Notes: a model not told the origin generated them from the letters alone. A stretch of DNA of 64,000 nucleotides from Angustibacter luteus (GCF_039541115.1 NZ_BAABFP010000008.1:248001-312000), one strand, 5' to 3'. Numbered from the stretch's first letter, positions 33,920 to 43,984 are shown. Translations and numbers: made by a program.

Positions 33920-35008
33920 GTGACCGCCGGACGGCCAGCAGCACCACCGCTGGCCGTCCGGCGTCTGCGCACCCAGGGCCTGACCCACCCGGACGCGACC
34001 ACGCCGGAGCAGGTGGTCGACCGGCTGCTCGCCGTCCAGGCCCAGGACCCGCGCGGCTTCCGGCTCGCCGTCCGCAGCCGCTCCACGGGCCTGACCAGCC
34101 AGGCCGTCGACACCGCCCTGAGCGAGCCGCGCAGCCTGGTGGTCAACTGGCTGCACCGTGGCACGCTGCACCTCGTCGGCGCCGGCGACTACTGGTGGCT
34201 GCACCCGCTGACCACCCCGCAGCTGGCCACCGCGAGCGCCCGCCGGCTGGAGCAGGAGGGGGTCTCGCCGCAGCAGGCCGCGCGCGGTGCCGAGCTGATC
34301 ATGGACGCCGTCGCGTCCGGACCGCAGACCCGCACCGCCCTGCGCGCCCTGCTGGACGAGCACCAGGTCCCCACCCAGCGGCAGGCGCTCGTGCACGTGC
34401 TGCTCGCGACCTGCCTGCGGTACGACCTCGTGCGCGGCCCGGTGGTGGGCGGCGAGCAGGCGTTCGTCAGCGCCGCGCAGTGGCTGGGGCGGCCACCCCC
34501 GCCGCTCGACCGCGACGAGGCGCTGGCCCGGCTGGCCCGGCGCTACCTGGTCGGCCACGCGCCGGCCACGGCCGACGACCTCGCGTACTGGGCCGGCATC
34601 ACCCTGGGCGACGCCCGCCGCGCCTTCGCGGCGGTCGCCGGCGAGACGACGTCCGACGACGACGGCCAGACCTGGCTCACCGACTCAGCCGATGCAGCCG
34701 AGTCGGCCGGGGACGTCGTCCCGGCACCGCGGCTGCTCGGTCCGTTCGACCCGGTGCTGCACGGCTGGCGGTCCCGCGACCCGCTGCTTCGCGGCCACGT
34801 GGGCGTGGTGACCAGCAACGGCGTCTTCCGGCCGTCCGCGCTGGTCGACGGCGGGATCGTGGCGACCTGGCGGCTGGCCGCCGGCACGCTCACGATCCAG
34901 CCGCTCGAACCGATCGCGCAACGGGACCGGAAGCAGCTGACCCGCGACGCCGCCGACGTCCTCGCCTACCTCGGCCAGGCCGAACGTCCCGCCGAGTTCA
35001 CCGACTGA
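33920..35008 (+). CDS. AlkZ-like winged-helix protein (HTH_42 family)
   Basis: A 362-residue protein of the winged-helix DNA-binding family that includes the interstrand-crosslink glycosylase AlkZ. The N-terminal AVQAQDPRGFRLAVRSR segment contains a QxQ motif (Gln40/Gln42) at the place of the catalytic QxQ of AlkZ. Later conserved parts are RGTLHLV, DYWWLHPL, LLGPFDPVLHGWRSRD and GVFRPSALVDGGIVATW. DNA-glycosylase activity is plausible but not proved, since many relatives are uncharacterised. The GTG start at 33920 has a weak ribosome site. Confidence 0.85.
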   Translation: MTAGRPAAPPLAVRRLRTQGLTHPDATTPEQVVDRLLAVQAQDPRGFRLAVRSRSTGLTSQAVDTALSEPRSLVVNWLHRGTLHLVGAGDYWWLHPLTTPQLATASARRLEQEGVSPQQAARGAELIMDAVASGPQTRTALRALLDEHQVPTQRQALVHVLLATCLRYDLVRGPVVGGEQAFVSAAQWLGRPPPPLDRDEALARLARRYLVGHAPATADDLAYWAGITLGDARRAFAAVAGETTSDDDGQTWLTDSADAAESAGDVVPAPRLLGPFDPVLHGWRSRDPLLRGHVGVVTSNGVFRPSALVDGGIVATWRLAAGTLTIQPLEPIAQRDRKQLTRDAADVLAYLGQAERPAEFTD

Positions 35009-35035
35009 CCAGACCCGCGGCCTCGGTCTCCCCCG

Positions 35036-35695
35036 TCAGTCGAACGCCGTCCACTGGCCCTCGGAGACCACCTCGACGGCCCCGTCGACGACGGTGATGG
35101 CGGTCTGTTCGTCGATGGCGTAGGCCGGGCCACCGAGGTCGGCCGCCCACCGCTGCGCCTCGTCCGGGGTGTTGGTCGGGAAGGCGTTCAGGTGCGGAAA
35201 GATCGAGAAGTCGACGATGCCCAGCGTGCGGTCGTCCGGCGCGGACGGCCACTGCACGAAGGACGCGCCGATCCGTGGCGTCATGACCATGCTTCCGGCG
35301 CTCACCCCCACCCAGACCTTGTCGGGCAGCGACGGCAGCAGCTCGGCCAGGCCGGACTCCCGCATCCAGTGGCTCAGGTACGTCGCGTCCCCGCCGTCCA
35401 CGAGGAGCACGTCAGCCTCCTCGACCCAGGGGACCCACCGCTGCGCTCCGATCGAGGGCAGGGCGGTCAGCTCGAGGACACCCAAGGACGCCCAGCCCAG
35501 CCCGGTGAAGTGGCGGAAGTCGGGCTCCGCGGCGACCAGGCCCCGCACCGACGCTGGTCCGCACATCGGGTGACCCCACTGTGCTGTCGGCACGACGAGC
35601 GCGTGGCACTCGTCGATCGGCTTGCCGAGAAGCCGCACGAGCGCCGAGCGGATGCTCGCGTTCGTGACGCCGCCTGACGTGAGCAACAGCTTCAT
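35036..35695 (-). CDS. Peptidase E / S51-like amidotransferase-fold protein
   Basis: A 219-residue S51 family protein. LLLTSGG begins the class I glutamine-amidotransferase-like fold, LLVDGGDATYL is the conserved strand, and VGVSAGSM holds the nucleophile Ser132 in place of the Cys of amidotransferases. A downstream His is in FPHLNAFP. PepE-type enzymes cleave Asp-X dipeptides; the specificity here is unknown. A 14-bp palindrome lies about 20 bp upstream of the start. It converges with the AlkZ-like gene. Confidence 0.87.
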   Translation of the reverse strand: MKLLLTSGGVTNASIRSALVRLLGKPIDECHALVVPTAQWGHPMCGPASVRGLVAAEPDFRHFTGLGWASLGVLELTALPSIGAQRWVPWVEEADVLLVDGGDATYLSHWMRESGLAELLPSLPDKVWVGVSAGSMVMTPRIGASFVQWPSAPDDRTLGIVDFSIFPHLNAFPTNTPDEAQRWAADLGGPAYAIDEQTAITVVDGAVEVVSEGQWTAFD

Positions 35696-35715
35696 CCGTG
35701 CCTCCCTGGTTGCGC

Positions 35716-35729
35716 GCCCACCGGTGGGC
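35716..35729. promoter_or_regulatory. 14-bp perfect palindrome upstream of the S51 peptidase gene
   Basis: GCCCACCGGTGGGC is fully self-complementary with no loop, which favours a protein-binding site over a hairpin. It sits in the 121 bp between the kinase gene end and the peptidase start. Nothing else in that gap is recognisable. Confidence 0.3.
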
Positions 35730-35816
35730 CCCCTGAAGACTCCGTCCCCTGCTCCGACTCATCGCCGATTGCCTGCCGTGGCGGGCCGGCCTGACTGCTC
35801 GTCGTCGAGATGGCGG

Positions 35817-37370
35817 TCAGCGGCCCAACCCGAACGGCGCGTTCTGCACCGGCCACCAGGACGGCTCACCCTGCCGGACGGCCCACCAGGCGAGCCCAGC
35901 CGCCAGCACGACCAGCACCAGCACCCACGTCCAGCGCTGGGTCCGCGGCACGAGCACCCGCAGGCTCGTCGCGGTCCCGCGGCGCAGCGCACCACCACCC
36001 GGCCCCCACCACGCGGTGAGCAAGGCGATCGCCGCACCGGCCCCCACCGCGGGCAGCGACGCGGGATGCGCCGACCCGTCGGACATCGGCAGCACCAGCC
36101 CGACGCAGAACGCCGTCGCCACCCCCAGCAGCACCGGCTGGATCGATGCCAGCGCCTGGACGAACACCGCCCGCAGCAGGTGCCAGGGCGAGCTCAGCGT
36201 GGCGACCCACAGGTCGGAGCGTCGACGTCCACGCTCGTAGCGGCGCCGGGCCAGCACCGTCCGGTTGCGCTCGACCAGCCGGGCCAGCACGCACAGCACC
36301 GCGACGGCGGCGGCCGTGACCACCGGGTCGGCGAGCGCCCCGGCGACCAGGGCCACGAACAGCGCGGCCAGGACCATCGGACGACGTCCGGACGGCGCGT
36401 CCTCGGTTGCGCCGTCCGGCGTGTCGGAGGGCCCGGCGGTTCCCAGCGGCGCCGCGGCGAGCGGCGGCGCGAGCGGATCGTCGTCGTACGAGGGGGGTAC
36501 TTCGGGCATCAGCCGGGTGGCCCCGGGCAGCAAGGTGACGGTCGCGGTGGTGGACTCGCCCGCCGCGTAGCGGTCCAGCGCGTCGATCACCTCGTCCTGG
36601 CCCGGGCGCTGCGCCGGGTCGACGGACAGCGCGGCCGCCAGCAGGGGGCGCAGGCGCTCGTCCACGCCGTCCAGGTCGCTCTGACCGCGGCGCACCCGGT
36701 CGATGACGACGTCCATCGGTCCGCGGCCGAAGGGCGGTCGGCCGCTCGCGGCGAACGTCAGGGTCGCGGCCCAGCCCCACCAGTCCGTGGCCTCGGTGAC
36801 CCGGCCGCCGTCGATCACCTCGGGCGACAGGTAGCCGGGGGTGCCCATGACCAGCCCGGTCGAGGTCAGGCGGATGTCATCGGTCACGTGGGCGATGCCG
36901 AAGTCGATGACCACGGGGTCGCCGTCGAGCACGAGAACGTTGCCGGGCTTGAGGTCGCGGTGCACCACGTGCACGTCGTGGATGGCCTGCAGCGCGCTGG
37001 CCAGCCCCACCCCCAGCCGCAGCAGCTGCGGCGCGGCGAGCGCCCCGTGCTCGCGGACCACGGCGTCCAGGCCCGCGCCGGGCACGAAGCGGGTGACGAC
37101 GTAGGGCTGGTCGCCGTCCAGGTCGGCGTCCAGCACCTCGGCGACCAGGGGGTGCCGGACCCGGCGCAGCGTGGACACCTCGCGGGCCAGCCGAGCCCGC
37201 GCGTCGGGGTCGTGCGCGATGTGCGGGCGCAGCACCTTGATGGCCACCGCGCGTCCGGCCCGGTCCAGCCCGAGGTGGACGACGCCCATGCCGCCCTCGC
37301 CGAGGCGGCCGTGGAGGCGGTACGGACCGAGCGTGGTGCTCTGCTCGGCGGTGCGCTCCCCCATGGACAT
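35817..37370 (-). CDS. Membrane-anchored Ser/Thr protein kinase
   Basis: A 517-residue Hanks-type kinase. The glycine loop is LGEGGMGVVHLG, the ATP lysine is Lys45 (VAIKVL), the catalytic loop is HRDLKPGN (137-144), and the metal motif is DFG at 156-158 with GTPGYLSPE in the activation segment. A Pro/Asp linker (about 270-330) leads to about four or five membrane helices in the last 190 residues. Unlike PknB it has no PASTA domains. GTG and two ATG codons are possible starts; I take the first ATG. It follows the CBS gene by 24 bp on the same strand. Confidence 0.9.
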   Translation of the reverse strand: MSMGERTAEQSTTLGPYRLHGRLGEGGMGVVHLGLDRAGRAVAIKVLRPHIAHDPDARARLAREVSTLRRVRHPLVAEVLDADLDGDQPYVVTRFVPGAGLDAVVREHGALAAPQLLRLGVGLASALQAIHDVHVVHRDLKPGNVLVLDGDPVVIDFGIAHVTDDIRLTSTGLVMGTPGYLSPEVIDGGRVTEATDWWGWAATLTFAASGRPPFGRGPMDVVIDRVRRGQSDLDGVDERLRPLLAAALSVDPAQRPGQDEVIDALDRYAAGESTTATVTLLPGATRLMPEVPPSYDDDPLAPPLAAAPLGTAGPSDTPDGATEDAPSGRRPMVLAALFVALVAGALADPVVTAAAVAVLCVLARLVERNRTVLARRRYERGRRRSDLWVATLSSPWHLLRAVFVQALASIQPVLLGVATAFCVGLVLPMSDGSAHPASLPAVGAGAAIALLTAWWGPGGGALRRGTATSLRVLVPRTQRWTWVLVLVVLAAGLAWWAVRQGEPSWWPVQNAPFGLGR

Positions 37371-37394
37371 GCGCACCACGGTACGCGAGCAGGG

Positions 37395-37823
37395 CTACTG
37401 GTTGATGTAACCCACGAGCTGGTCGCGCTCGTCCTGCAGCTCGTCGATGCGGTGCTTGACCAGGTCGCCGATGCTGACGATGCCGTGCAGCTTCCCGTCG
37501 ACGACCACCGGGATGTGCCGCACGCGCTGGTCGGTCATCAACCGCATCAGGTGCTCGACGTTGTCCTCGGGGCCGCAGGTGGTCACGTCGGCGGTCATCA
37601 GGTCGGACACCGGCAGGCCCAGGACGTCGACACCGCGGCGGTGCAGCCCCCGGACGATGTCGCGCTCGCTGACGATCCCGTCGACGGCGGCACCGTCGGC
37701 GGACACGACGACCGCACCGATCTTGTGCTCGGCGAGCAGGGTGAGCAGCTCGGTGACGGTGTGGTCTGGCCGCACCGTCACGACCTCGGCCCCCTTGCGC
37801 CTGATGACGTCGGTGATGCGCAT
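37395..37823 (-). CDS. Protein with two CBS domains
   Basis: A 142-residue protein made of two CBS motifs (about 8-60 and 75-130), with IGAVVVSADGAAVDGIVSERDIVRG and VRHIPVVVDGKLHGIVSIGDLV as the nucleotide-binding halves. Stand-alone CBS pairs bind adenine nucleotides or related ligands and sense energy state. It is the first gene of a likely operon with the Ser/Thr kinase, which could be a functional link. Confidence 0.92.
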   Translation of the reverse strand: MRITDVIRRKGAEVVTVRPDHTVTELLTLLAEHKIGAVVVSADGAAVDGIVSERDIVRGLHRRGVDVLGLPVSDLMTADVTTCGPEDNVEHLMRLMTDQRVRHIPVVVDGKLHGIVSIGDLVKHRIDELQDERDQLVGYINQ

Positions 37824-37897
37824 GACGATCGCCTCCTGTGCCCCTAGCCAGATGCCCGGTCAGCTCGCCGTCTCACCGTAGCGAGATCCCGCCCGCG

Positions 37898-37926
37898 GCG
37901 ACAGATTCGCAGGCCGGTCATAGGCT
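37898..37926 (+). promoter_or_regulatory. Promoter of otsAB
   Basis: GCGACA (37898-37903) and TAGGCT (37921-37926) are separated by 17 nt, a good match to actinobacterial housekeeping promoters. The leader would be about 40 nt, containing GAGGAG eight bases before the GTG start of otsA. Confidence 0.45.
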
Positions 37927-37971
37927 GGCACGACATCCCCTGCACCGCCGTCTGTACCGAGGAGCCCCTCC

Positions 37972-39441
37972 GTGACCCGCCCGGCCTCCACGACCGAACC
38001 GCGCGGGACCCGCGACCAGAGCCCGGCCGAGGGCACCTACGAGCTGGTCGTGGTGGCGAACCGCCTCCCGGTGGACCGCGTCACGGACGACGACGGCACG
38101 GTGCGCTGGCAGCAGAGCCCCGGCGGCCTGGTGACGGCCATGCAGTCCGTGATGACCGGTCAGGACGGCGCGTGGGTGGGCTGGTCGGGCGACCCGGGCG
38201 AGGCGCCGGAGCCGTTCGACTCCGGGGACATGCACCTGCACGCGGTGGGCTTGACCGAGCAGGAGATCGAGGACCACTACGAGGGCTTCAGCAACGAGAC
38301 GCTGTGGCCGCTCTACCACGACGTGATCGTGCCGCCGCGGTTCCGCCGGCGCTGGTTCGACGGCTACCGGACCGTCAACCGGCGCTTCGCCGAGGTCGCC
38401 GCCTCGCTCGCGGCGCCGGGGGCGACGGTCTGGGTGCACGACTACCAGCTCCAGCTGGTCCCGGCGATGCTGCGCGAGCTGCGGCCCGACGTCCGGATCG
38501 GCTGGTTCAACCACATCCCGTTCCCCGGCGTCGAGATCTTCGCCCAGCTGCCGTGGCGCAAGCACGTCGTGCAGGGGCTGCTGGGCGCGGACCTGCTGGG
38601 CTTCCAGCGCCGCGCGGACGCCGACAACTTCCTGCGGGTCTGCCGCCGGCTGCTCGGCCTGCACACCCGTGGCGGCACCGTCGAGGTCCCCGGGCCGGGC
38701 GACAGCACGCGGGTGGTGCGGGCCAGCTCGTTCCCCATCTCGATCGACGCGGCGAGCCTGTCCGACCTGGCCCGCACGCCCGAGGTGATGGAGCGGGCCA
38801 GGCAGATCCGACGCGACCTCGGCGACCCCGAGCACGTGCTGCTCGGCGTCGACCGGCTCGACTACACGAAGGGCATCCGGCACCGCCTCAAGGCGTACGA
38901 GGAGCTGCTGTCCGACGGCGTGCTCGCGCCGCCCCAGGCCGTCCTCGTGCAGGTCGCGACGCCGAGCCGGGAGCGGGTGTCGGCCTACATCCAGCTGCGC
39001 GAGCAGGTCGAGGTCACCGTGGGTCGCGCCAACGGCGACTTCGGCCACCTCGGCATGCCGGCCATCCACTACCTGCACCAGTCCTACGGGCGGGCCGAGA
39101 TGGCAGCGATGTTCCTGGCTGCCGACGTGATGCTGGTGACCCCACTGCGGGACGGCATGAACCTCGTGGCCAAGGAGTACGTGACGTGCCGCCACGACGA
39201 CGGCGGAGCGCTGGTGCTGTCCGAGTTCACCGGCGCGGCCGGCGAGCTCGACCGGGCGTTCATCTGCAACCCGCACGACATCGACGGCCTGAAGTACACG
39301 ATCCGGCACGCCCTGGACGCCGACCCGGCCGAGAAGCGGCGACGGATGCGGGCCATGCGACGGCGGGTCGCCGAGTACGACGTGAGCCGGTGGGCGGGCG
39401 ACTTCCTGGCCGCCCTGGACGCCGCACCGGACCGGCCGTGA
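37972..39441 (+). CDS. otsA: Alpha,alpha-trehalose-phosphate synthase
   Basis: A 489-residue GT20 enzyme that makes trehalose 6-phosphate from a nucleotide-glucose and glucose 6-phosphate. VVVANRLPVDR with the glycine-rich SPGGLVTAM, the WVHDYQLQLVP and WFNHIPFPGVEIF segments, LGVDRLDYTKGI and PLRDGMNLVAKEYV are all conserved, so it should be active. The GTG start has GAGGAG upstream. Its stop overlaps the start of otsB (GTGA), so the two enzymes of the pathway are made together. Confidence 0.96.
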   Translation: MTRPASTTEPRGTRDQSPAEGTYELVVVANRLPVDRVTDDDGTVRWQQSPGGLVTAMQSVMTGQDGAWVGWSGDPGEAPEPFDSGDMHLHAVGLTEQEIEDHYEGFSNETLWPLYHDVIVPPRFRRRWFDGYRTVNRRFAEVAASLAAPGATVWVHDYQLQLVPAMLRELRPDVRIGWFNHIPFPGVEIFAQLPWRKHVVQGLLGADLLGFQRRADADNFLRVCRRLLGLHTRGGTVEVPGPGDSTRVVRASSFPISIDAASLSDLARTPEVMERARQIRRDLGDPEHVLLGVDRLDYTKGIRHRLKAYEELLSDGVLAPPQAVLVQVATPSRERVSAYIQLREQVEVTVGRANGDFGHLGMPAIHYLHQSYGRAEMAAMFLAADVMLVTPLRDGMNLVAKEYVTCRHDDGGALVLSEFTGAAGELDRAFICNPHDIDGLKYTIRHALDADPAEKRRRMRAMRRRVAEYDVSRWAGDFLAALDAAPDRP

Positions 39442-40220
39442 GCGCGCTGGACGGGCCGGACCCGTTGCTGCAGCAGGCATTGACCGACTTGGGCCGTGGT
39501 CGGCCGCTGCTGGTCGGGCTGGACTTCGACGGGGTGCTCGCCCCGTTCGTGCCGCACCCCTCGGAGGCGGTCGCACTGCCCGGCACGATGGACGCGATCC
39601 GCGATCTCGTTGCGCTGGAGGGGGTCTACGTCGCCCTGGTCTCCGGACGGGCCCGCGCCGACCTGGCGGAGCGGACCGGCGTCGCGCTGGACGACGAGCA
39701 CCTGCTGCTGGTCGGCAGCCACGGCGCCGAGCTGCCGCTCGACGGGCACGACGACGGCCTCGACGATGCCGAGCACGAGCGGCTGTCCGCGGTGCAGGCG
39801 CGGCTGGAAACCCTTGCGGCAGAGCACCCCGGGGCGTTCGTCGAGCACAAGCCCAGTGCCGCCGTCCTGCACACCCGACGGCTGCCGCCGGACGAGGCGC
39901 CGGTGGTGACGGCGCAGGCGCTGGCACTGATGGCCGACGTCCCGGACGTGCACGTGACCCGCGGCAAGGAGGTCGTCGAGGTCGCCGTCACCCAGGCCAG
40001 CAAGGGCGCGGCGATCAGCCGGCTGCGCGACCACCACAGTGCCGTCGGCGCCCTGTACGTGGGAGACGACGTGACGGACGAGACGGTGTTCGTGCTGCTC
40101 GGCGAGGGCGACGTCGGGGTCAAGGTGGGCGACGGCGACACGGCCGCGCGGTTCCGCATCGCCGACCCGGTCGCCGTCCGGTCGCTGCTGCAGTCCCTAC
40201 CCAACCTGCTGCTCCGCTGA
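39438..40220 (+). CDS. otsB: Trehalose-6-phosphate phosphatase
   Basis: A 260-residue HAD phosphatase that converts trehalose 6-phosphate to trehalose. GLDFDGVLAPF provides Asp29 and Asp31, VALVSGRAR follows, and KGAAISRLRD, YVGDDVTDE and the lysine/aspartate motifs at the C-terminus are intact. It is coupled to otsA through a GTGA overlap. Downstream lies an 18-bp tandem repeat and a hairpin shared with the convergent lacI-type gene. Confidence 0.95.
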   Translation: MSALDGPDPLLQQALTDLGRGRPLLVGLDFDGVLAPFVPHPSEAVALPGTMDAIRDLVALEGVYVALVSGRARADLAERTGVALDDEHLLLVGSHGAELPLDGHDDGLDDAEHERLSAVQARLETLAAEHPGAFVEHKPSAAVLHTRRLPPDEAPVVTAQALALMADVPDVHVTRGKEVVEVAVTQASKGAAISRLRDHHSAVGALYVGDDVTDETVFVLLGEGDVGVKVGDGDTAARFRIADPVAVRSLLQSLPNLLLR

Positions 40221-40225
40221 CCCAC

Positions 40226-40346
40226 CCACCCACCCCACTTCCGCCACCCACCCCACTTCCGCCACCCACCCCACTTCCGCCACCCAGTCCGCTTTCCGCC
40301 ACCCGGCCCGCTTTCGCGGCGGGAGGACCGGCCTGAGTGGCGGAAA
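40226..40346. repeat. 18-bp tandem repeat followed by an inverted repeat
   Basis: Three exact 18-bp units (CCACCCACCCCACTTCCG) occupy 40226-40279. A 19-bp and a shorter degenerate unit follow to about 40315. TTTCCGCCAC (40293-40302) pairs perfectly with GTGGCGGAAA (40337-40346), enclosing 34 nt. The array fills most of the 138 bp between the convergent otsB and LacI-type genes, so it may serve as a terminator region. No spacers separate the units, so it is not a CRISPR. Confidence 0.7.
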
Positions 40347-40358
40347 CCCTGCGAGGCG

Positions 40359-41381
40359 TCAGCGGCGGACGACGGCCGGCACCGCGCCGGTGGACCCGCG
40401 GACGACGAGCTCGGGGCGGAACACGTACTCGGCCCGGGGCGCGGGCTGGCCGCTGATCTCGTCCACGAGAGCCCGCACTGCGGCCTCACCCATGGCTTGC
40501 ACGGACTGCCGCAGGGTCGTCAGCGGCGGGTCGGTGAACGCGACCAGCGGCGAGTCGTCGTACCCGACCACGGACACGTCCTCGGGGACCCGCAGCCCCA
40601 TGGACCGGGCGGCCCGGATCGCGCCGAACGCCATCAGGTCCGACCCGCAGACGATGGCGGTGCAGCCGCGGTCCAGCAGCCGCTGCGCCGCCGCCGCGCC
40701 GCCCTCGACGGTGAACAGCGACCGCTCGATGAGGTCCTCGACGTCGGCGGGCGCGACCACCGACGCCATGGCCTGCCGGAAACCGGCGATCTTGCGGATG
40801 GCCGGCACGAACCGCTCCGGACCGACGGCGAGGCCGATCCTGGTGTGCCCCAACGCCCGCAGGTGCGCCACGGCGAGCTCGGAGGACGCCAGGTCGTCGC
40901 TGGACACGCAGGGCGCCTCGACGTCGTCCGCGTAGCCGTTCACCAGCACGATCGGCAGGCCGCGGGCGGTGAGCTGCCGGTAGCGCTCGTGGTCCGCGAG
41001 TGAGTCCGCGTGCAGGCCGGAGACGAAGATGATGCCGCTGACACTGCGCTCCAGGAGCATCTGCGTGTAGTCGTCCTCGTGCACGCCGCCGGGCGTCTGG
41101 GTGCACAGCACCGGCGTGAAGCCGTGCCGGGCCAGCGCGGTCTCGATGACCTGCGCGAACGCCGGGAAGATCGGGTTGGCCAGCTCGGGGACGATCAGCC
41201 CGACCAGCCCGGCACTCTTGCGCCGCAGCCGGGTCGGGCGCTCGTAGCCGAGCACGTCCAGGGCGGTGAGCACGGCCTGCCGGGTCGAGTCGGCGACGCC
41301 CGGCTTGCCGTTCAGCACCCGGCTGACCGTCGCCTCGCTGACCTTTGCCTGCGCCGCGATGTCCGCCAGACGGGCTGCCAT
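40359..41381 (-). CDS. LacI family regulator, maltose/alpha-glucoside type
   Basis: A 340-residue LacI repressor. The HTH and hinge are LADIAAQAKVSEATVSRVLNG (5-25), followed by a periplasmic-binding-like effector domain (GLIVPELANPIFPAFAQVIE, VVGYDDSPL). The ATG at 41381 has AAGGGA at six bases; an in-frame upstream extension is not LacI-like. It is divergent from an UgpC/MsiK-type ABC ATPase. The intergenic operator uses GCAAG/CTTGC half-sites, as described for Streptomyces MalR-type regulators, so control of alpha-glucoside uptake is the best guess. Confidence 0.92.
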   Translation of the reverse strand: MAARLADIAAQAKVSEATVSRVLNGKPGVADSTRQAVLTALDVLGYERPTRLRRKSAGLVGLIVPELANPIFPAFAQVIETALARHGFTPVLCTQTPGGVHEDDYTQMLLERSVSGIIFVSGLHADSLADHERYRQLTARGLPIVLVNGYADDVEAPCVSSDDLASSELAVAHLRALGHTRIGLAVGPERFVPAIRKIAGFRQAMASVVAPADVEDLIERSLFTVEGGAAAAQRLLDRGCTAIVCGSDLMAFGAIRAARSMGLRVPEDVSVVGYDDSPLVAFTDPPLTTLRQSVQAMGEAAVRALVDEISGQPAPRAEYVFRPELVVRGSTGAVPAVVRR

Positions 41382-41397
41382 GGATGTCCCTTCGCTC

Positions 41398-41416
41398 GCA
41401 AGTTCTTGCAGCAAGA
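41398..41416. promoter_or_regulatory. LacI-type operator with three GCAAG/CTTGC half-sites
   Basis: GCAAGTTCTTGC (41398-41409) and TCTTGCAGCAAGA (41404-41416) are two overlapping palindromes sharing the middle half-site. They lie 17 bp upstream of the LacI-type ATG and about 150 bp from the ABC ATPase start. Half-sites of this kind resemble the CTTGCAG repeats near Streptomyces malE. Confidence 0.65.
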
Positions 41417-41562
41417 GGATACGGCCGCTGTGCACGAACTGTGCGAAAGAACGCCGCAAAGCCTGTACGTCGGGCGTTTCGTCATGCAGGATGAGGACCG
41501 CTCCACCTCCCACGACGGATCGTCCGGCACGTACCTGCCGGTGGAAGGAACGTGATCTCAGC

Positions 41563-42672
<1,110 letters not shown>

Positions 42673-42677
42673 CTGCT

Positions 42678-42718
42678 GACCCCGTCCCTGCCCGCCGCCC
42701 GGCGGGTGGGGACGGGTC
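42678..42718 (+). terminator. Terminator hairpin after the ABC ATPase gene
   Basis: A G/C-rich stem of about 18 bp with one bulge and a 4-nt loop, from GACCC (42678) to GGGTC (42718), five bases after the stop. No T run is present, as is common in high-GC genomes. Confidence 0.6.
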
Positions 42719-42733
42719 GCACCAGCGGCAGCC

Positions 42734-43984
42734 ATGAGCTCCCTCCAGATCACCTCGGCGCGGCCCGACTCCGCGCTGCTGGACCTGCCCTGGGACATCC
42801 CGCTCGAGGACTGGCCCGCCGAGACGCTCGCCGCGCTGCCCCGCGGCATCTCCCGGCACGTCGTCCGCTTCGCCAAGCTGTCCGGCAGCGTCGTGGCGAT
42901 CAAGGAGATCCGCGAGGACCTCGCCCGGCGCGAGTACGGCCTGCTGCGTCTGCTGAACCGCCTCGACGTCCCCTCGGTCGAACCCGTCGGGGTGATCACC
43001 GGACGCACCGGCAGGGACGGGGCCCCACTGGACCCGTGCCTGATCACCCGGCACCTGCAGTTCTCCCTGCCCTACCGCGCCCTGTTCAGCCAGAACCTGC
43101 GGCCGGACACGGCGTCCCGGCTCGTCGACGCGCTGGCCGTGCTGCTCGTCCGGTTGCACCTGAACGGGTTCTTCTGGGGCGACGTCAGCCTCTCGAACAC
43201 GCTGTTCCGCCGCGACGCGGGCTCGTTCGCCGCCTACCTCGTGGACGCCGAGACCGGCGAGCTGCACAACCACCTCAGCGACGGCCAGCGCGAGCACGAC
43301 CTCGAGATCGCCCGGGTCAACATCGCCGGCGAGCTGATGGACCTGCAGGCCGGCGGGCTCCTGGAGACGGACGACGAACCGCTGCTGACCAGCGAACGGA
43401 TCATCCACCGGTACCGGTCCCTGTGGGACGAGCTCACCGGCACCGAGTCGTTCGAGCAGGGCGAGCGCTGGCGGGTCGAGGCCCGGATCCGCAAGCTCAA
43501 CGAGCTCGGCTTCGACGTCGGCGAGCTCGCGATCACCACGGACATCGACGGCGCCACCGTGCAGATCCAGCCCAAGGTGGTGGACGCCGGGCACCACTCG
43601 CGGCGGCTGCTGCGGCTCACCGGCCTCGACGTCGGGGAGAACCAGGCCCGGCGCCTGCTCAACGACCTGGACAGCTTCGCCGCCGCCGAGGAGCGCCAGG
43701 GCGAGGACGAGGAGATCCTTGCCCACGAGTGGCTGTCCCAGGTCTTCGAGAAGGTCATCCGCAAGGTGCCCCGCAAGCTGCGCACCAAGCTGGAGCCCGC
43801 CGAGCTGTTCCACGAGGTCCTCGAGCACCGCTGGTACCTGAGCGAGCGGGCCGGCCACGACGTCAGCCTGAAGAAGGCCGTCGAGGACTACGTGCAGGAG
43901 GTCCTGCCGACCAAGCCCGACGAGGTCGCGATCCTCGGCGTCGACACCCAGGCCATCCCGGTCATCGCTCCTCGCGACTCGTAG
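42734..43984 (+). CDS. DUF4032 domain protein
   Basis: A 416-residue protein of the DUF4032 family, frequent in actinomycetes. The N-terminal half has kinase-like features: FAKLSGSVVAIKEI resembles a strand with an ATP-binding lysine, and LHLNGFFWGDVSLSNTLF resembles a catalytic loop with Asp and Asn. The C-terminal half (about 260-416) is helical and family specific. Kinase activity is only a possibility. It lies downstream of the sugar ABC ATPase behind a terminator-like hairpin. Confidence 0.82.
   Translation: MSSLQITSARPDSALLDLPWDIPLEDWPAETLAALPRGISRHVVRFAKLSGSVVAIKEIREDLARREYGLLRLLNRLDVPSVEPVGVITGRTGRDGAPLDPCLITRHLQFSLPYRALFSQNLRPDTASRLVDALAVLLVRLHLNGFFWGDVSLSNTLFRRDAGSFAAYLVDAETGELHNHLSDGQREHDLEIARVNIAGELMDLQAGGLLETDDEPLLTSERIIHRYRSLWDELTGTESFEQGERWRVEARIRKLNELGFDVGELAITTDIDGATVQIQPKVVDAGHHSRRLLRLTGLDVGENQARRLLNDLDSFAAAEERQGEDEEILAHEWLSQVFEKVIRKVPRKLRTKLEPAELFHEVLEHRWYLSERAGHDVSLKKAVEDYVQEVLPTKPDEVAILGVDTQAIPVIAPRDS

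Noticed and set aside
31801-34164. A 787-residue minus-strand frame rich in Leu/Gly/Val
   Set aside because: It mirrors the repetitive coding of the two coiled-coil genes. The repeats are a by-product of the Ala/Glu/Arg codons on the plus strand.
33920-35008. Simple DNA-binding regulator annotation for the HTH_42 protein
   Set aside because: The QxQ motif and full-length match favour the AlkZ-like glycosylase group; a plain regulator call would be less specific and less likely.
40226-40315. Possible CRISPR array
   Set aside because: The 18-bp units are directly adjacent with no unique spacers, and no cas genes are present.
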